Translations under genes and position numbers: made by a program
Notes under the pieces: model-generated
The model's input: the letters and a program-made list of their open reading frames with translations, nothing else
Databases searched by the model: none
Told to the model about the DNA's origin: nothing
Source of the DNA: Facklamia sp. 7083-14-GEN3
GTDB taxonomy: Bacteria; Bacillota; Bacilli; Lactobacillales; Aerococcaceae
Length of the DNA stretch: 64,000 bases
NCBI RefSeq assembly: GCF_024742075.1
Contig: NZ_JANSGD010000003.1
Span: forward strand, 62,001-126,000
Reading direction: 5' to 3'
Part shown: positions 14,425 to 23,376 of the stretch, in pieces
Numbering within the stretch: position 1 is the first letter of the stretch
How the letters are laid out: every line of letters begins with the position of its first letter

Positions 14425-14913
14425 ATGGATCGCTATCAAGCTGTGGAAGAAAAATTAAAGGAATTAGGAATCTCATTCCAAATAGTAGATCACGAACCTG
14501 CTTTAACTACTGAGCAAGCTGACGCTTTTATTGAAGGGATAGAGGGAGTTCGGACTAAAACAATGTTTTTAACGAATAGGAAAAAGACAGAATTTTATCT
14601 CTTAATCATGAACGATCAAAAACAATTAGATATGGACCAGTTGAAAGAATTAATCCATGCTAATAAAGTTCGCATGGCTTCAGCAGAATCTTTAAAAGAA
14701 AAAATGCAATTATCTTCTGGTGTGGTTTCGCCATTTGGTTTGTTGTTTAATGAGGAGAAGGATATTAAAGTTTATTTTGATTATGAAATTATGGGCCAAG
14801 ACCGTATGAGCTTCCATCCCAATACTAATGAGAAGACTATTTTTATCGAGACACAGGATTTGCTGAAATTTATTGAAGCGATTGGGTTTGAATATGAGAT
14901 TCTAAAGTTCTAG
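14425..14913 (+). CDS. YbaK/ProX-type aminoacyl-tRNA deacylase domain protein
   Basis: This 162-aa protein is a single YbaK/prolyl-tRNA editing domain: an N-terminal helix (YQAVEEKLKELGI), VDHEPA, TEQADAFIE, the Lys-containing segment GVRTKTMFLTNRKKT, and GVVSPFGLLFNEEKDIKVYFD. It matches the PrdX/ProXp-ala group of free-standing editing enzymes, which hydrolyse mischarged Ala-tRNA(Pro) in the cytoplasm. AAAGGGAA precedes the ATG. It is monocistronic. Substrate specificity is inferred from the overall PrdX-like length and motifs. Confidence 0.85.
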   Translation: MDRYQAVEEKLKELGISFQIVDHEPALTTEQADAFIEGIEGVRTKTMFLTNRKKTEFYLLIMNDQKQLDMDQLKELIHANKVRMASAESLKEKMQLSSGVVSPFGLLFNEEKDIKVYFDYEIMGQDRMSFHPNTNEKTIFIETQDLLKFIEAIGFEYEILKF

Positions 14914-15128
14914 ATCAAAAAGGTCCAGCGAAAGAATAATTGATGAGTAACTTTAGCGTCGGGGTTGATTTGAAGATTGATTCTATCATTTTAGATAGTC
15001 TAATCTAAAAAAATCTATATATTTTTTATCTTAAATTTTTATTGTAAAGGGTTATAAATTAAACACAATCAATATATAATTGAAATAATAAATGTTAACC
15101 TTTAAAAATTTATTAGGAGTGAGTAAGG

Positions 15129-16067
15129 ATGAAATTTGGGAATGTGAGAGTCAGAGTATTCAAGCTTATTTTTGCAGTATTGTTGTTATTGAATTTATCT
15201 TCTATTCAATTAAATGTTCATGCTGAGGAACAAGTTGTGAGTATTCAAGGAACTGAGATTAAGTTGCCTGAGGACTATGAAAAAGTTAGAGAAGAAGATC
15301 CACTGATTTTCCAAAAAAACAATGCCTTCTTAATGATACTTATTTCTGATATTAAAGAGAGCGAACCTGAAATTGAAGATATTAATGATGATATTAAGAA
15401 TAATGTTTTTGAGGGTTTTGAAGAGTCAGCAGAAGAAAATAATATTAAATTATTTTGGAAAAACACTATAGCTAATAAAGACTCCAGCTTAAATGGAACC
15501 CTGTATAATGCAACAATGTATATAAATTCTGAAGAAAATTTATCGGTATTTAATCTATATTTTGATGAAACAAAAAGTATTAGCCTAATAGTGTTTGGAC
15601 TTGAAGATGAAATAGAAGACATTGAGGAAGTGGCTAAAGAAGTCTATGAGTTAAACGGCTTTGAAGTGGATGAAAAACTTATTCGTTCAGAAGAAGATGC
15701 GTTGAAAGAAGAAAATTCTTATATCAAGAATTCTGCTGAAGGTAAATTTAAAGAGAGCGATTATGAATATGCGTATGTTCAAGACTTTCCACACGGAGAA
15801 TATGAAATATATTATTTGTTTAATACAAAAGAAAAAACAGTGACCAGTTTCATGACTGACGAACCAACTTCTATCTCTATTGCAGAATACACAGGAGATT
15901 TTAATAACGGGGTTAAATTTGAACTAGATGGGCTTCCTATGTCAGGGCATTTTAACTATTGGGACAGTCCAGCAAAGTTTGTAATTTATGAAAATGGCAT
16001 AAAATTAGACAAGCTTAATCCTTATCCTGTTGGTATTTTGGTGGATATGTTAAATAGATATAATTAG
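15129..16067 (+). CDS. Secreted protein of unknown function
   Basis: The 312-aa precursor has a long basic N-region and a hydrophobic core ending NVHAEE, so signal peptidase cleavage after HA is likely. The mature part starts EEQVVSIQGTEIKLPEDYEKV, reminiscent of PsbP-like or DUF-type proteins with an early GTEIKLP(E/D) segment, but I cannot place it in a family. It contains a clearly acidic middle region (about residues 160-200). No anchor is visible at the C-terminus. The ribosome binding site is AGGAGTGAG. It is flanked by 200-bp intergenic regions and seems monocistronic. Confidence 0.65.
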   Translation: MKFGNVRVRVFKLIFAVLLLLNLSSIQLNVHAEEQVVSIQGTEIKLPEDYEKVREEDPLIFQKNNAFLMILISDIKESEPEIEDINDDIKNNVFEGFEESAEENNIKLFWKNTIANKDSSLNGTLYNATMYINSEENLSVFNLYFDETKSISLIVFGLEDEIEDIEEVAKEVYELNGFEVDEKLIRSEEDALKEENSYIKNSAEGKFKESDYEYAYVQDFPHGEYEIYYLFNTKEKTVTSFMTDEPTSISIAEYTGDFNNGVKFELDGLPMSGHFNYWDSPAKFVIYENGIKLDKLNPYPVGILVDMLNRYN

Positions 16068-16219
16068 TCAATGAAGTACAATTTAAGTAAGAAAATCACT
16101 ATGGCTTGAAAAATCTTTAATCTCTATATTAGCTATTATACTAATGCTAATGATTTATTGAATTTTGTAGAAATAAGTTTGTTTTGCAATCAATATAAAA
16201 TAGCTGGAGGACCCTACTG

Positions 16220-17065
16220 ATGAAATATCTTAAACTCCTTTTAATTATATTAGGCATATTAGCCATAACAGTAATAATAATGAATTATTTACCTTCTAAA
16301 TTGCGTACTACTTATCAAAAAAATCAGCAAGAACACTTCTTTAGTCACAAGGAGGAAAATCAAGCACCTTTCACTCTTGCTGACTTAGCCGGATTTCCCC
16401 AACCAATCGTGAACTATATTCAAAAAATGGGTTATCTAGGTAAAGCTAGGATGAACGGCATGCAGCTGTTCTTTAAAGAAGCTGATTTTTATTTAGACCA
16501 AGAAAAACCCAAAATGACGATTGACTATTATGTCACTGAAAGCAGCCTTAACCCTAAAAGAATAGCCTATATTGATAGCCAACTCTACTTTTTAAAATTT
16601 AATGGTTATGATGTTTTCTTAAATCAACAGTCAAGGATGCAAGGAGAGTTATTGAATCAAATCAACCTTTTTAAGCAAGAAGGTGAAGACTTAAGAAAAG
16701 GAGGGCTATTGACCTATCTTTCGGAAGTTTTCTTAATGCCTAGTGCAATTTTTAATGAAGCTATTAGCTTTAAAGAGCTTGACAGTGAAAGAGTTTTAGC
16801 GACCATTTCTATAGATGGTTATGACCTACAAGGTGTATTTGAATTTAACCAAGAAGGAGAAATGGTTCGCTTTACGACCGATCAAAGACCTCACGTCGAG
16901 GCAGATGGTAAGGTTCACCAGCGGACTTGGGTGGCAGAATGCCTTGATTATCAAGTTAATAACCAAGGTGTTAAAATACCGACACGCTTTGTCGCTAGTT
17001 GGATGATTGATGGTAAAAAGTTTGACTATTTTGATGGAAAAATCTCTGAAATTCAATATTATTAA
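16220..17065 (+). CDS. DUF6544 family membrane-anchored protein
   Basis: One N-terminal membrane helix (residues 4-24) is followed by a mostly beta extracytoplasmic domain of about 250 aa. The sequence PQPIVNYIQKMGYLGKARMNGMQLFFKEADFYL and the later stretch MPSAIFN and FVASWMIDGKKFDYFDGKI match the pattern of DUF6544 (formerly DUF6920) proteins. These carry a conserved P..V.RYL...G, then LPSA, then W. Their function is unknown. GGAGG precedes ATG 16220. The next gene starts 64 bp downstream and could share the transcript. Confidence 0.7.
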   Translation: MKYLKLLLIILGILAITVIIMNYLPSKLRTTYQKNQQEHFFSHKEENQAPFTLADLAGFPQPIVNYIQKMGYLGKARMNGMQLFFKEADFYLDQEKPKMTIDYYVTESSLNPKRIAYIDSQLYFLKFNGYDVFLNQQSRMQGELLNQINLFKQEGEDLRKGGLLTYLSEVFLMPSAIFNEAISFKELDSERVLATISIDGYDLQGVFEFNQEGEMVRFTTDQRPHVEADGKVHQRTWVAECLDYQVNNQGVKIPTRFVASWMIDGKKFDYFDGKISEIQYY

Positions 17066-17129
17066 TAGCTTCTTTTTTGATAGGCTCAATATGAGAATAA
17101 TAATTAAGTTGAGTAAAAGGAGTGTATCC

Positions 17130-18122
17130 ATGGAAATAAGAATACTGAAAGAAGCAGATATGCAAGCAGTTATGACCATGAAAGAGGCTATTCAGGCGGA
17201 TAAAGAAGCTTTAAAATTATATTCGGAAGGAAAAACAGATATCCCCTTGAGAAGTAATATTGATGTAGAAGCATTTGAGGGACAAAACTTGTACATGCCA
17301 GGCCTAGCTGGTTCGGCTGCAGGCATTAAAATTGTCTCCGTCTATCCAAATAATATTCAAAAAGGTATTACTTCTGTGCCGGCGACTATGGTTATGTTAA
17401 ATGAAGAGACAGGAGAAGTCTCAGCTTTAATGGATGGTACCTATCTAACAAGGTTACGAACCGGAGCTGTGGTAGGAGCAGCGACCGATCTCTTAGCTAA
17501 TAAAGAGGCTTCAGTCTTTGCTTTGTTTGGGACAGGAGGACAGGCCCAGCATCAATTGGAGGCCATTTTGACAGTGCGTCCCATTAAAGAGGTGCGTGTC
17601 TTTGACATTGATCAAGAGCGTGCGAGTGAGTTTGCACAAAAAATGATGGATTTATTCGCTGAGAAGTTTGATGTGAAAATTGTAGCAGTTGCTTCACCTA
17701 AGGAAGCCGTCAAGGATGCTGATATTATTACCACGGTAACGACAGCCAAAACTCCTGTTTTTGATAGTGAAGACCTTAAAAAAGGGGTACACATTAATGG
17801 CGTAGGATCTTACACACCTGAAATGCAAGAACTGCCAGCAGAAATTTTCGCTAAAGCGGGTAAAATTTATTTAGATACCGAAGACGGTGTTTTGAATGAG
17901 TCGGGGGACTTAATTAACCCACTTAAAGAGGGAATTATCCAGAAAGAAGATATTACTGGTGAATTGGGTCAACTAGTGGCAGCTAAGACAGCTGGCCGTC
18001 AATCGGAAGATGAACTGACTATCTTTAAGACAACAGGCTCTGCCGTTCTAGATATTGTCGTTGGCAAAGCAATCTATAAAAAGGCTATTGAAATAAATAA
18101 AGGACAAGTCATTGAGATGTAA
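17130..18122 (+). CDS. Ornithine cyclodeaminase / mu-crystallin family protein
   Basis: ATG 17130 is preceded by AAAGGAG; an in-frame ATG at 17007 lies inside the preceding gene and has no ribosome binding site. The 330-aa protein has the OCD/mu-crystallin architecture. An N-terminal substrate domain carries GSAAGIKIVSVYPNN, in which Lys is the conserved catalytic or ligand residue. The Rossmann domain has ALFGTGGQAQHQLEAI near residues 130-150 and the VFDIDQERA NAD(P)-binding acidic end, followed by GSYTPEMQEL. The family includes ornithine cyclodeaminase, alanine dehydrogenase and ketimine reductases; sequence alone does not fix the substrate. A small hairpin AAAGCT-GAG-AGCTTT right after the stop may terminate it. 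Confidence 0.88.
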   Translation: MEIRILKEADMQAVMTMKEAIQADKEALKLYSEGKTDIPLRSNIDVEAFEGQNLYMPGLAGSAAGIKIVSVYPNNIQKGITSVPATMVMLNEETGEVSALMDGTYLTRLRTGAVVGAATDLLANKEASVFALFGTGGQAQHQLEAILTVRPIKEVRVFDIDQERASEFAQKMMDLFAEKFDVKIVAVASPKEAVKDADIITTVTTAKTPVFDSEDLKKGVHINGVGSYTPEMQELPAEIFAKAGKIYLDTEDGVLNESGDLINPLKEGIIQKEDITGELGQLVAAKTAGRQSEDELTIFKTTGSAVLDIVVGKAIYKKAIEINKGQVIEM

Positions 18123-18211
18123 AGCTGAGAGCTTTTTATCATATTTTTAAGAGGATAGTCAACGTATAGGCTTCTATTTTTATAGTTAGAATGTAACAGA
18201 TAAAGCATACG

Positions 18212-18273
18212 AAAAAAGACCCCAATTATTTTATCAATGGAAGAAAGCTATCAAGTGATATAAATAATTAGGG
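18212..18273 (-). terminator. Terminator of the MerR-family gene
   Basis: On the minus strand CCCTAATTATTTATATCA pairs with TGATAAAATAATTGGGG across a long loop and is followed by TCTTTTTT, about 30 bp after the stop codon. Confidence 0.7.
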
Positions 18274-18302
18274 ATGTTATATATTGGTGACTCCATCAAT
18301 TT

Positions 18303-19034
18303 TTAACGGTGTTCTGCATAATATTGAATGGCATCACAGGCATATTGAGCGGTGCCTGGTCCAAACTGATCTATGTTTTGAGTGAAGCGTTGATCAGCCA
18401 CGTAACCTTTGCCGATAGCCGCAAAGACACTTAAGGAACAATCGAACGAATAGGTGTTGATTATTTCATATAAGACGTGAATCTGTGCCTGCACTTGACT
18501 ATCCTTAAAAGGAACATTATTTTTCAAATGGTCAGCAAGTGATTGAAAGACTGTGTTCATCTGTGAAACCATTTCTTCTTCATGTCCTTGCATCCGTTGA
18601 AAGGAGTTCTCAATTACTTTTTCTCCAAATTTTTCAGCCGCCTCTTGTTTAAAACAGGCAGAATTCTCCCAATTAAACCCTTTAAATTTATCTTCACTTG
18701 ACATGTGTAATTCTCCTTTCTGAACCTTAATGGTTTTTTCAAGCGTGTCTATTATTGTAAGCAGCTTGTTTTTTTCTTCTTTTAACGAAGTGAGTTGTTG
18801 TTCTAAAATAACAATTGAAGGCATACCTAAGGCTAAAAATTCTTTGATTTTGGACAACTTAAACCCAAGAAATTTATAGGAAAGAATGATTTGAAGTCGT
18901 TCTAAATCTTTATCGTCATAAGATCGATACCCTTTGTCATTTTTATTAGGGATTAATAAACCTATCTCATCGTAATAATGGAGCGTACGTACAGAAACTC
19001 CGGATATTTCCGCCACCTCTTTGATTGAATACAT
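18303..19034 (-). CDS. MerR family regulator with TipAS ligand-binding domain
   Basis: The start at ATG 19034 follows AAGGAGG at the right distance; a TTG two codons earlier is less likely. The N-terminus is a MerR helix-turn-helix (YSIKEVAEISGVSVRTLHYYDEIGLL), followed by a long dimerisation helix (residues 80-110) and a TipAS-like helical domain with EKVIENSFQRMQGHEEEM and a terminal GTAQYACDAIQYY. TipA-type regulators (Mta, TipAL, SkgA) sense drugs and activate efflux or stress genes. Its own promoter, immediately upstream, has the 19-bp spacer used by MerR activators, so it is probably autoregulated. No efflux gene is adjacent. Confidence 0.9.
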   Translation of the reverse strand: MYSIKEVAEISGVSVRTLHYYDEIGLLIPNKNDKGYRSYDDKDLERLQIILSYKFLGFKLSKIKEFLALGMPSIVILEQQLTSLKEEKNKLLTIIDTLEKTIKVQKGELHMSSEDKFKGFNWENSACFKQEAAEKFGEKVIENSFQRMQGHEEEMVSQMNTVFQSLADHLKNNVPFKDSQVQAQIHVLYEIINTYSFDCSLSVFAAIGKGYVADQRFTQNIDQFGPGTAQYACDAIQYYAEHR

Positions 19035-19056
19035 AAACAACCTCCTTACACTTTCT

Positions 19057-19087
19057 ACTTTAAGGGATGACGTTAGGTGAGAGTCAA
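19057..19087 (-). promoter_or_regulatory. MerR-type promoter with 19-bp spacer
   Basis: On the minus strand TTGACT (19082-19087) and TAAAGT (19057-19062) are 19 bp apart, with an imperfect dyad CTCACCTAACGTCATCCCT between them. Over-long spacers with internal dyads are the hallmark of promoters remodelled by MerR-family proteins. It drives the regulator itself. Confidence 0.8.
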
Positions 19088-19213
19088 GTAATTTCTTGAA
19101 ATATTTTTAAATAAGATGTCATTCTGATTTTGTATAAAAAAAGAAAAGATGGGTAATGGGAAATTAAATTGATATAATAAACAAGTAAAATTATTACGAA
19201 AGTAGGCCTCTAA

Positions 19214-19906
19214 ATGAATCTACCAGCCATTAATTTTGAGGAATTGAATTTCTTTACTATTCTTTTTCGGTCGATCTTAGCGATGTTAATCAGTGGGATG
19301 ATTGGTTTTGAACGGGGGTTAAAGAATCACCCAGCTGGAATGCGAACCTATATTTTAGTTTGCGTGACTTCAGCCATGGTCATGATGACCAACCAGTTTG
19401 CGGCTGAATTTTTTGAAGGCGCTGATCCGACTCGGATGGGGTCTCAAGTCGTTAGTGGGATCGGTTTCTTAGGTGCCGGTATGATTTTAGTTACTAATCG
19501 TGACAAAATCAAAGGCTTAACCACGGCTGCTGGTTTATGGTCTTCTGCTTGTATTGGCTTAGCTATTGGGATTGGCTTTTATGAAGTAGCGATTGTGGTA
19601 GGAATTATATTATTAATTACCCTCACCGTTCTTCAAAGGGTTGAAAGTTCTTTAAGGAAAAAGGCGCCTTGGACAACCGTTTTCATTCAAGCTAAGGATG
19701 TTGAAAGTTTTAATGAGGTTCTTCATTTTATCGAAGCCTCATTAATTAATATTTCCTTCATCAAACCGTTAGCAAACAACAGTAACCAATTAGACTATTT
19801 AGTGCGTATGGTGATACCGAATGAAGTGAATATAGAAAAGTTTTTTAAAGAAATAAATCAAGTTTCTGGTATTCGTGTCTACGAATCAGAAGATGAATAT
19901 AATTAA
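19214..19906 (+). CDS. MgtC/SapB family protein
   Basis: The N-terminal half has the MgtC signature: LFRSILAMLISGMIGFERGLKNHPAGMRTYILVC with the conserved Glu-Arg and Gly-(M/L)-Arg-Thr, GSQVVSGIGFLGAGMIL, and KGLTTAAGLWSSACIGLAIG. It spans about five helices. The C-terminal part (about residues 145-230) is a cytoplasmic ACT-like domain. MgtC proteins are linked to Mg2+ homeostasis and F-ATPase control in some bacteria. TATAAT at 19173-19178 is the likely -10 box. It is monocistronic. The ribosome binding site (GTAGGCC) is weak. Confidence 0.9.
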   Translation: MNLPAINFEELNFFTILFRSILAMLISGMIGFERGLKNHPAGMRTYILVCVTSAMVMMTNQFAAEFFEGADPTRMGSQVVSGIGFLGAGMILVTNRDKIKGLTTAAGLWSSACIGLAIGIGFYEVAIVVGIILLITLTVLQRVESSLRKKAPWTTVFIQAKDVESFNEVLHFIEASLINISFIKPLANNSNQLDYLVRMVIPNEVNIEKFFKEINQVSGIRVYESEDEYN

Positions 19907-19913
19907 AAAGAAT

Positions 19914-19952
19914 AAAAAGCTAGCTCACGGTTATTTCATGAGCTAGCTTTTT
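19914..19952. terminator. Bidirectional terminator between mgtC-like gene and cadA
   Basis: AAAAAGCTAGCTCA pairs with TGAGCTAGCTTTTT across an 11-base loop. It can serve both convergent genes. Confidence 0.88.
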
Positions 19953-19963
19953 ATTAATAATTT

Positions 19964-22108
19964 TTATTTAGCTTGATTAAGTGTTCTTAAACTATTGAGA
20001 ACTGCGAGAATTGTCACTCCAACATCGGCTACAATGGCCATCCACATGGATGAATAACCGAATGTGGCAAGGACTAAGAAGAGAACCTTCACACCGAGTG
20101 CGAATAAAATATTCTGTTGGGCAATGTGTAAAGTTTTTTGAGCAATTTTTATCGCGCGAGGAAGTTTAGCTAAGGAATCATTCATAATGACAATATCTGC
20201 TGATTCAATGGCGGCATCAGACCCCATAGCTCCCATGGCAATGCCAATATCTGCCCGGGCAAGGGCAGGGGCGTCGTTGATACCATCTCCTATAAAGGCA
20301 ACTTTGGAAGCTTTATTATTGGGAGCTGATTGTTGAACATTGGTTAAAATGGTTTCTAACTCGGTCATTTTCTCTTGAGGGAGTAAGTTACCCTTGGCTT
20401 GGTCAATGCCTACTAGATCAGCGATTTCATCAACAGTTGCTTGATTATCACCTGAAAGTAATATCGTAGATGAGATACCTAATTGATGTAATTCTTTTAA
20501 GGCAGATTTTGAATCGGTCTTCATTTGGTCTTTAATTAAGACATAGCCTTGGTATTCTTGATCGATACTGAGATAGACAACAGTGGCTGCTGTTTTTAAT
20601 GAAGGAACCGAAATCTGATGTTGATCCATCAAATCCTTATTACCTGTTAAGAGAGACTGACCATCTACAACCCCTTTTAATCCTTTACCGCTAATTGTTT
20701 CCACGCTTTGAACACGCTTAGGATCTAGCGATTGACCGTAAGCTTCTTGAATAGAAAGGGCAATTGGATGATGCGATTGGCTTTCTAAGTGGGCCAATTT
20801 TTCTAGAAATTGACCTTTGCTTAAATACAAAGTATGGACTTGATCGATAGCAAAATTTCCTTGAGTAATGGTTCCTGTTTTATCTAAGACCAATATTTTA
20901 ACTTTGGTTAGGGTTTCAAGGAAGTTGCCTCCCTTGATCATAATTCCTTCGCGAGCAGCCGCTCCAATCCCACCATAAAAACTCATTGGAACAGAAATAA
21001 CTAAGGCACATGGACAGGAAATCACTAAGAATTGTAAAGCACGGTAAAAACTGTTAGACCATGTAATCCCATTGAAAAAGAAAGGAGGTAAAATAGCTAG
21101 CAAAACGGCTAAGCCCACTACAATGGGGGTGTATATACGAGAAAAGCGTGTAATAAACTTCTCAGTGGCTGCTTTTTTCGAGGAGGCGTTTTCGACTAAA
21201 TCTATAATTTGACTGACTGTCGAATGTTGGAAAGTCTTAGTAACTTTAACAGTTAGCTGCGAACTTAAGTTAATCGATCCTGAATAAATAGTGTCGTCTA
21301 CTGTTAGAGTTTGGGGCAGTGATTCGCCGGTGATGGCCGAATGATCTACTTGAGAGTGTCCGTCAATAATTTGACCATCTAAAGGGACCTTATCACCAAC
21401 AGCCACTACAAATTCTTGACCTTCTAATAAGTTTCGTGGATCGACTTTGCTTAAAGAACCATCGCTTTGTTTAACACGAGCGAAGTCTGGACGGATAGCC
21501 ATTAAGGATTGAATAGACTGACGCGATTGTTCCACTGCTCGGTCTTGGAACCATTCGCCAATCGAATAAAATAACATGACAGCAACAGCTTCTGGATATT
21601 CACCGATGGCAAAAGCACCTAGAGTGGCGATGGTCATCAAGAAGTTTTCTTCTAACCAATCTTTATTTTTAATCTTATTCCAGGTCGTTTTAAGTACTTC
21701 TTGGCCGATGAATAGGTAAGTTAAGGCAAAGTAAGTGACTAAAAGCCATTGCGAAGATATTGAGTTGGTTAATAAGAATCCGAACAAAAAGAGGGGAATC
21801 GTAATCAGAATGCGCCAACCTTCTTGGTCGATAACTTTTTTATCACTATTACTGGATGCAAGCTCGGGTCTTTGATAACCATCCATATCAAAGAGCGGAA
21901 TCAAGGCAACTCCCTCTTCAATCTCTTGAACAATTTTTTCCCAACTGTTCACTAGAGGAGGATTGACTTCTTGATCGGTTTCGATGGTTAATTGTCCTTG
22001 AGCAAAATTTACAATGGCTTCAACATTATCCAAATGATTTAATCGTGTTTCAATTTTTTGGGCACAATTCGCACAATTTAAGTCTTGCATTTTAAATTTA
22101 TAGCTCAT
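19964..22108 (-). CDS. cadA: P1B-type heavy-metal efflux ATPase (Cd/Zn/Pb type)
   Basis: The 714-aa protein has one N-terminal HMA domain with Cys 12 and Cys 15 (LNCANC), two pairs of membrane helices and the actuator motif (HSAITGESLP). The transmembrane metal site SCPCALVISVP, phosphorylation motif DKTGTITQG, the HP locus SHHPIALS, and the hinge GDGINDAPALARAD follow. SCPCALV and the CadC-type regulator upstream indicate Zn2+/Cd2+/Pb2+ export rather than Cu+. The gene overlaps cadC by 4 bp (ATGA), giving coupled translation. It should be induced by metals through release of CadC from the operator at 22512. Confidence 0.93.
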   Translation of the reverse strand: MSYKFKMQDLNCANCAQKIETRLNHLDNVEAIVNFAQGQLTIETDQEVNPPLVNSWEKIVQEIEEGVALIPLFDMDGYQRPELASSNSDKKVIDQEGWRILITIPLFLFGFLLTNSISSQWLLVTYFALTYLFIGQEVLKTTWNKIKNKDWLEENFLMTIATLGAFAIGEYPEAVAVMLFYSIGEWFQDRAVEQSRQSIQSLMAIRPDFARVKQSDGSLSKVDPRNLLEGQEFVVAVGDKVPLDGQIIDGHSQVDHSAITGESLPQTLTVDDTIYSGSINLSSQLTVKVTKTFQHSTVSQIIDLVENASSKKAATEKFITRFSRIYTPIVVGLAVLLAILPPFFFNGITWSNSFYRALQFLVISCPCALVISVPMSFYGGIGAAAREGIMIKGGNFLETLTKVKILVLDKTGTITQGNFAIDQVHTLYLSKGQFLEKLAHLESQSHHPIALSIQEAYGQSLDPKRVQSVETISGKGLKGVVDGQSLLTGNKDLMDQHQISVPSLKTAATVVYLSIDQEYQGYVLIKDQMKTDSKSALKELHQLGISSTILLSGDNQATVDEIADLVGIDQAKGNLLPQEKMTELETILTNVQQSAPNNKASKVAFIGDGINDAPALARADIGIAMGAMGSDAAIESADIVIMNDSLAKLPRAIKIAQKTLHIAQQNILFALGVKVLFLVLATFGYSSMWMAIVADVGVTILAVLNSLRTLNQAK

Positions 22109-22467
22109 GCTTCAAGCTCCTTTCCTTCAGCGGCATGTTCTAAAGCATTCTTATAGAGTATGCTCACGTGATCATCAGCAATGGAATAATAAACCACTCG
22201 TCCCTCTTTGCGCTTTTTAACTAGATTTAGTTTGAAAAGATAGGCTAATTGGTGAGAGGTAGCTGATTTAGACATACCAATCAGATGGCCTAAGTCACAT
22301 ACGCATAACTCAGTTTGTAATAAAAACCATAATATTTTTGCGCGAGTCGGTTCTGCTAAGGCTTTAAAAAGTTTAACCAACGTTTCAAATTGATCGGCAT
22401 TAAGTGGGGTTTTTTGTGCGTTTTGAATAGCTTCAGGATGGATCGCATTTTCTTGGCAAGTATCCAT
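22105..22467 (-). CDS. cadC: ArsR/SmtB family metal-responsive repressor (CadC-like)
   Basis: A 120-aa winged-helix repressor with ALAEPTRAKILWFLL, the alpha-3 metal site ELCVCDL (Cys 55 and Cys 57), the recognition helix GMSKSATSHQLAYLFKLNLV and the wing RKEGRVVYYS. Cys 4 in the N-terminal arm can complete a CadC-type thiolate site. The C-terminal segment DDHVSILYKNALEHAAE has the Asp-His...His-Glu pattern of the alpha-5 zinc site. Both sites thus seem intact, predicting response to Cd/Pb and Zn. It precedes cadA with a 4-bp overlap. Confidence 0.92.
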   Translation of the reverse strand: MDTCQENAIHPEAIQNAQKTPLNADQFETLVKLFKALAEPTRAKILWFLLQTELCVCDLGHLIGMSKSATSHQLAYLFKLNLVKKRKEGRVVYYSIADDHVSILYKNALEHAAEGKELEA

Positions 22468-22511
22468 TAAAAAACCTACTTTCTTTATTTAAATGGTAAG
22501 GATTATTGTTT

Positions 22512-22535
22512 ATAGTTGAATGAATGTTCAACTAT
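22512..22535. promoter_or_regulatory. CadC-type operator
   Basis: ATAGTTGAA and TTCAACTAT are perfect inverted arms separated by TGAATG, about 45 bp upstream of cadC. This matches the layout of SmtB/CadC operators. It probably overlaps the leftward cad promoter. Confidence 0.85.
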
Positions 22536-22640
22536 CTCACCGATAATATACCACTGAGGGAAGCCTAAGTCAATTTGATACCTTCTGAATATGGGGCTTT
22601 GTTACAATAGGAATGAATATAGAATAAGGAATGTGTTTAT

Positions 22641-23276
22641 ATGACGAACGTTTCCATTGAAAAACTTTATAAATACCTGCTAAAGGAAATAGGACCCAGT
22701 GGCTGGTGGCCGGCTGATTCCAAGCTAGAAATTATCTTAGGAGCTATTTTAGTTCAAAATACTAATTGGGCCAACGCTGATAAAGCCCTGAAACAATTAA
22801 AAAAGCAGACAGATTTAGACCCTCATCGAATACTGGCTTTAGAGAAAAGTCGTCTGCAAGAACTCATCTATTCAGCTGGCTTTTATAAAAATAAGGCGCT
22901 GACTATTCAAGCTGTTTTTGAGTGGTTTCAGCTTCAGCATTGGGATTATCAACAAATAGCTAAAAAATATGATCTGAATTTAAGAAAAGAATTACTCAAG
23001 CTGCGAGGAGTAGGTCAAGAAACAGCAGATGTTTTATTAGTCTATATTTTTGACCAAGTCGCTTTTATTGCAGATGCCTATGCACGCAAGATATTTTCAT
23101 ATTTAGATCAAAGAGATTATAAAAACTATGGTGAACTTCAGCAAGAAATTCAGATGCCTGAATCTTTTACTTATTTAGAGGCACAAGATTTACATGGCTT
23201 GATTGATAACTTTGGTAAAAGATATTTGAAAGACTCACAGGCTATGGAAGAATTAAAAGCAACGCTAAAAGACTAA
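22641..23276 (+). CDS. EndoIII-like HhH-GPD DNA glycosylase, without Fe-S cluster
   Basis: The 211-aa protein matches endonuclease III-related proteins: LEIILGAILVQNTNWANADKAL at the N-terminus, and the helix-hairpin-helix LLKLRGVGQETADVLLVYIF. The glycosylase Asp is in AFIADAYARKIF. The Lys that makes bifunctional EndoIII a lyase (GVG.KTA) is Glu here (GVGQETA), and the C-terminal four-Cys iron-sulfur motif is absent. It is therefore probably a monofunctional glycosylase of the HhH-GPD superfamily; the base recognised is unknown. It is likely monocistronic, with an AAGGAA ribosome binding site. Confidence 0.85.
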   Translation: MTNVSIEKLYKYLLKEIGPSGWWPADSKLEIILGAILVQNTNWANADKALKQLKKQTDLDPHRILALEKSRLQELIYSAGFYKNKALTIQAVFEWFQLQHWDYQQIAKKYDLNLRKELLKLRGVGQETADVLLVYIFDQVAFIADAYARKIFSYLDQRDYKNYGELQQEIQMPESFTYLEAQDLHGLIDNFGKRYLKDSQAMEELKATLKD

Positions 23277-23376
23277 GTGGGGTTTACTAAGGATGCGATT
23301 TAAACGTAAAATTTAAGGCAAAATATTCGGTTCTTAGTGACAAATAGATTATACTTAATAAAAAAGGAGTGGTGAA

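Noticed and set aside
17007-17129. 41-residue N-terminal extension of the OCD-family enzyme
   Set aside because: It lies within the end of the preceding DUF6544 gene, has no ribosome binding site, and the OCD family starts near MEIRILKEADM.
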